Below, one piece after another: positions 61,226-64,000 of a stretch of 64,000 nucleotides of DNA (position 1 is the first letter of the stretch; the number at the start of each line of letters is the position of its first letter). The stretch comes from Aromatoleum evansii (GTDB lineage: Bacteria; Pseudomonadota; Gammaproteobacteria; Burkholderiales; Rhodocyclaceae). The DNA lies in contig NZ_WTVK01000005.1 in the NCBI RefSeq assembly GCF_012910805.1, positions 1-64,000 of the forward strand, written 5' to 3'. The position numbers and the translations under genes are program-made. The notes under the pieces were generated by a model that made no database searches, had not been told where the DNA came from, and saw only the letters and a list, made by a program, of their open reading frames with translations.

Positions 61226-61582
61226 TCATCCCTCAATCGGCCTGCCTGCGCGGCACTTCACTCGCCGGCATGTCGATGTCGATTTGTCCCCTGGGGGTAT
61301 CGATCCGGATCGTGCCGAAACGGTTCGTATCCGACGCGAAGTGAAACCGGGCACGGAAAGCCCCTCCTCGTCGATCGCCTGGACCGTCACGCCGTGATGC
61401 GCCATTACGCGACAGCCGCGAGCGGTCAGAAGCAACTCACCTTTCTCGAAATACGTGATTGACATGCCTCCGACGATCACGGCGAGCGGCAACAGCAGGG
61501 CAAGCAAGAGCAGCGACCAGCTGTGGTCGGCGTTGCGAGCGCCGGCACCCTTGTCAGGATCCGGTTTGCCGGTTTCAGTCAT
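61226..61582 (-). pseudogene. Paralogous single-pass membrane protein with a probable frameshift near 61343
   Basis: The ATG at 61582 has AAAGGA upstream. The frame gives a membrane helix (SLLLLALLLPLAVIVGGMSI) and TARGCRVMAHHGVTVQAIDEEGLSVPG, parallel to its left-hand neighbour. From about 61343 the open frame reads Arg/Ser-rich sequence without homology. The alternative frame continues the family (ASDTNRFGTIRIDTPRGQID, then IDMPASEV) to a stop at 61233, like LPTSEIV in the paralogue. So one base is gained or lost in GTGAAACC: either real decay or a sequencing error. Confidence 0.6.
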
Positions 61583-61604
61583 GGGATATGTCCTTTCGTT
61601 GAGT

Positions 61605-61621
61605 GGCGGCGCGTTGCCGCC
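61605..61621. terminator. GC hairpin between the HD gene and the membrane protein genes
   Basis: Stem GGCGGC/GCCGCC with loop GCGTT just upstream of the membrane protein start on the minus strand and downstream of the HD gene. There is no T-run, so it is a weak terminator or attenuator candidate. Confidence 0.35.
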
Positions 61622-61731
61622 CTGTATGCGATGAGCGAAGCGCCGCGAGGAAGGTGGGCGGGCTTGAAACACAGGCTATGCCGCTTTACTACCGGTTCAA
61701 GCCCCAAGAATGCGTAGCTCGTCGCAGCGTC

Positions 61732-62694
61732 CTAAACAGCCGGTCGGACGGCAAAGGGTCTCGCCCCGAGATGCGGGTGGTAGCGAGCGAATCCAATGTC
61801 CGGCGGGATGTGGCGACCAATCAGATCGCTCCGCGTCAAACGCCCGTCCGCAAACTGCAGGATGGTCGCGTCGAGGCTTTGCGGCTCGCGCAGGCCCACG
61901 TTGGGCGGCACTCCCTTGGCACTGGTGAGCGCATGCATGAGCGCCAGGTAATCCGCGTCAGACACGATGACGCGATGACATGCACGGGCGACGGCGATCC
62001 ATTCGACGACCGTGTGGCGATAACCGACAAGGCGACCACGCGCGGAAAGCTCGACGTGTCCGCCGGCGAGGCGGTACTCGTCGGCCTTGCCGGCGTCATG
62101 CAGCAAGCTCGCGAGGATCAGCACCTGCATGTGCGCCGCGGGGTAAGCGGCCGCAACCTCCATGGCCCGCCCAGCGACATCGATGCTGTGTCGCAGGTTG
62201 CCATTTCGGACATGATGGTCGCCGTTGATTGCACTCGGCCCCTCCACGAAGCGGCGAAAACGCCCGCCGTCCCAAAAGATCGCATTGAAGAGGTGCTGGA
62301 ACCCGCGCGGCAACTCCTTCCACAGCGCGGCTCCGCGTTTGGCGAGTTCGCGATCACGCAGCCACCGATGGGGGATCGTATCGAAGAGATTCAGCGCGGG
62401 GACAGGCTTTTCGATGAGCACGAGGCGCGCAATGCGCACTGCACCATCGAAGGTGACCGCCCGGCCGGACCAGCGGATCGAAACGAGACTGCCCACGGTG
62501 AGACGCACATCCGGGTGCTGCGACAGCCATTCGACCCGGATCGTTGCCCGCTCATGAAAGAGCGTTGCGCACGTGCGGATGGCCTTGGCGTCGAATGGCA
62601 GACGTGCGATCGACTGGATGCGGAAGACCAGCGGCAGCCTCTCGACGAGGAGATCCTTCGCGGCGCTGGGGACAGGAAGTTGTTGCTCATTCAT
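61732..62694 (-). CDS. HD-domain phosphohydrolase with N-terminal OB-like domain (mobile-element type)
   Basis: A 320-residue protein from the ATG at 62694, overlapping the integrase stop by 8 bp. Residues 1-110 look like an OB fold (LTVGSLVSIRWSGRAVTFDGAV). The HD domain shows RHSIDVAGRAMEV, LILASLLHDAGKADEY with the HD pair, and ARGRLVGYRHTVVEWIA. This arrangement resembles YhaM-type 3'-5' exoribonucleases and the HD proteins that accompany integrases or MobH relaxases in genomic islands. The coupling to the integrase suggests an element function. Confidence 0.8.
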   Translation of the reverse strand: MNEQQLPVPSAAKDLLVERLPLVFRIQSIARLPFDAKAIRTCATLFHERATIRVEWLSQHPDVRLTVGSLVSIRWSGRAVTFDGAVRIARLVLIEKPVPALNLFDTIPHRWLRDRELAKRGAALWKELPRGFQHLFNAIFWDGGRFRRFVEGPSAINGDHHVRNGNLRHSIDVAGRAMEVAAAYPAAHMQVLILASLLHDAGKADEYRLAGGHVELSARGRLVGYRHTVVEWIAVARACHRVIVSDADYLALMHALTSAKGVPPNVGLREPQSLDATILQFADGRLTRSDLIGRHIPPDIGFARYHPHLGARPFAVRPAV

Positions 62695-63949
62695 GGCAGT
62701 TCTCCTCGGTTTGCGCAGCATCGACAGCGACGACATCGAGCGGTTTGTCGGCGATCGCGCCCGTGATGAGGCGCTCGAAAGCCGAGCCGTCACGCCGCGT
62801 GAGGTTGGGGACGTAGCGGCTATAGACGCGGAAGAGCATCTCCGTGGTGGTATGCCCGAGTTGCCGCGCGATCCACTCGGGTGACTCTCCGGCTGCGAGC
62901 CAGAGGGTCGCGGCGGTATGCCGGCACTGGTATGGGCGTCTCGGTTTGAGGCCGAGATGCCGCAGCAGCGGGTACCACACGCGCTGAGTGACGTTGCGGT
63001 GCTCGAGCGGTTTGCCGTGCCGGTTGCAGAAGACGTAAGGCGAGAGCTTCCCGGTGGCCGCGTGCTGGCGTTCGAGCGCTTCGAACACAAGCAGGCTCAT
63101 CTGGATCTCGCGCTGGCTACCGTCGGTCTTGGTGTATTCGTCCTCGCCATTGACTACGGTCTCGCGCACGAGGATGAGGCGCCGATCGAAGTCGACGTAT
63201 TTCCACTTGAGGCCATCGACCTCGCCGGTGCGCATCCCGGTGAAGAAGCGCACCGTGAAGTAGTCGCGGAAGTCCGGGCGCACCGTCTGGAGGATGAGTT
63301 TGACCTCCTCGATCGAAAACGGCTCGACATCGACACGCTTGATGCGCAGCTGTTTGATACTGTCGAAGGGCGTGCGAAAATCGAATCGGTCGGCCGCTTC
63401 GTTGAGGATCTGGCGCAGCGGATTCAGCATCTTGTTGATCCGTGCCGCAGACAGAGTGGTTCGCTTGCCCCGCGCGGTGACTTTGCCGAGTTCGGCGCGG
63501 TAGGCAAGTACGTCAGCCTTGGTGATTCTGCCGACCTCCGTCTCCCCGAAACGCGGGATCAGGCACAGGTCGAGCGCGCGGCGCATCGTGGTGCGATAGC
63601 TCCTGCGCCACTCCACCTCCTTCTCCGCGTACCAGATCTCCGCGAAGTCGCGGAAGAGCGGTGTTCCAGGCACGGACGACGCTGCGGAGCCCTTCAGTTC
63701 CGTGGCGACGGTGCTCGCTGCCGCCGGCTGCGCATCGAACTTCGCCGCGTTGCGGCTCGCCGGGAAGTAACGGCGGTAGTCGAAGGTGCCGGCAGCGATG
63801 TCGGCTTCGATCCGTTCAAGCACCTTCTGCAGGCGCTTGCGGTTCGTCTGGTTGTCGGACAGTGCGGTTTGTTCCCTGCACCGAACATCCCGAAAACGGA
63901 AGTCCAAGAACAACAGCCCGTTGTCTTTCCGACAGCGGATGCTACCCAT
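62687..63949 (-). CDS. int: Phage-type tyrosine integrase
   Basis: A 420-residue integrase from the ATG at 63949 (GGAGGGG upstream; an ATG at 63964 is less likely). The N-terminal arm-type domain is GSIRCRKDNGLLFLDFRFRD (DUF3596-like), then a SAM-like core-binding domain (FRDFAEIWYAEKEVEW). The catalytic domain has Arg in FFTGMRTGEVDGL, Lys in EYTKTDGSQRE, box II PYQCRHTAATLW (Tyr in place of the first His, Arg and His kept), His in ARQLGHTTTEM and nucleophile Tyr in FRVYSRYV. It should integrate a genomic island. The att site is not in the window and probably lies past the right end. Confidence 0.93.
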   Translation of the reverse strand: MGSIRCRKDNGLLFLDFRFRDVRCREQTALSDNQTNRKRLQKVLERIEADIAAGTFDYRRYFPASRNAAKFDAQPAAASTVATELKGSAASSVPGTPLFRDFAEIWYAEKEVEWRRSYRTTMRRALDLCLIPRFGETEVGRITKADVLAYRAELGKVTARGKRTTLSAARINKMLNPLRQILNEAADRFDFRTPFDSIKQLRIKRVDVEPFSIEEVKLILQTVRPDFRDYFTVRFFTGMRTGEVDGLKWKYVDFDRRLILVRETVVNGEDEYTKTDGSQREIQMSLLVFEALERQHAATGKLSPYVFCNRHGKPLEHRNVTQRVWYPLLRHLGLKPRRPYQCRHTAATLWLAAGESPEWIARQLGHTTTEMLFRVYSRYVPNLTRRDGSAFERLITGAIADKPLDVVAVDAAQTEENCHE

Positions 63950-64000
63950 GGCAGACCCCTCCATTTGCCATCGGAATCGCGAAAGACTGCTCGGACGCGC

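Noticed and set aside
28038-64000. Search for an intact tRNA-Arg to the right of the remnants
   Set aside because: No T-loop TTCGAA context with the GCGCCCG acceptor was found. The GGCGCGC at about 59190 is inside the methyltransferase coding sequence.
1-64000. CRISPR array or cas genes
   Set aside because: No regularly spaced direct repeats and no Cas-like protein in any frame.

Overview
The window is GC-rich chromosomal DNA with dense coding. It carries betaproteobacterial housekeeping genes (TrmA, a DUF3079 protein, an AAHS-type transporter, bacteriohemerythrin, an NrtR/SPFH/NAD-kinase-like cluster), which suggests a member of the Rhodocyclales such as Azoarcus, Thauera or Aromatoleum. 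That placement is inferred from gene content, not from a marker gene. Bases 26-95 are Illumina/Nextera adapter, so the left edge is a contig end and the first gene is cut.

Layout. (1) 98-4449: the end of a type VI secretion VgrG, a two-domain peptidoglycan-degrading effector and its periplasmic immunity protein. (2) 4538-23046: mostly core genes: trmA, small conserved genes, an FtsH-like membrane protease, two envelope proteins, an aromatic-acid-type transporter, hemerythrin, a fructosamine-kinase-family gene, a broken RecQ/UvrD-type helicase gene, two LysR regulators, and a small-protein/TerC/voltage-gated sodium channel operon. (3) 23119-28037: a short island bracketed by two terminator plus tRNA-Arg 3'-end remnants. 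It holds a HicAB toxin-antitoxin pair and a 1287-residue methyltransferase-PLD-helicase-DUF3427 fusion. (4) 28182-37983: a giant 1800-residue protein with two tyrosine-recombinase-like domains, a small companion gene, a Septu-like ATPase/HNH pair and an orphan HicB. (5) 37990-41846: a HAD hydrolase, an AbrB-like protein, and an NAD-kinase-like/SPFH operon divergent from nrtR, with a palindromic operator on the promoter. (6) 42368-60680: a large defence island. A NYN/OST-HTH protein lies divergent to an operon of ankyrin-sigma70, MORC-type GHKL ATPase, Z1 ATPase, PD-(D/E)XK protein, AIPR and Vsr. A cytosine-5 methyltransferase on the opposite strand closes the group. Between vsr and the methyltransferase sits an AT-richer three-gene module: a nuclease-like/glycine-zipper protein, an unknown protein and a Ycf46-like AAA+ ATPase. 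(7) 60829-63949: two paralogous single-pass membrane proteins (one frameshifted), an HD-domain protein and a phage-type integrase.

How they work together. The sigma factor, MORC, Z1, PD-(D/E)XK and AIPR genes overlap or nearly touch and must be cotranscribed. With Vsr and the methyltransferase they form a complex modification/restriction locus of the MutL/MORC kind known from comparative genomics. The ankyrin-fused, RpoD-like sigma factor at its head suggests the locus can bring its own transcription specificity. The inserted three-gene module has its own consensus-like promoter and is the best candidate for an undescribed system here: an ATPase gating a membrane-active nuclease.
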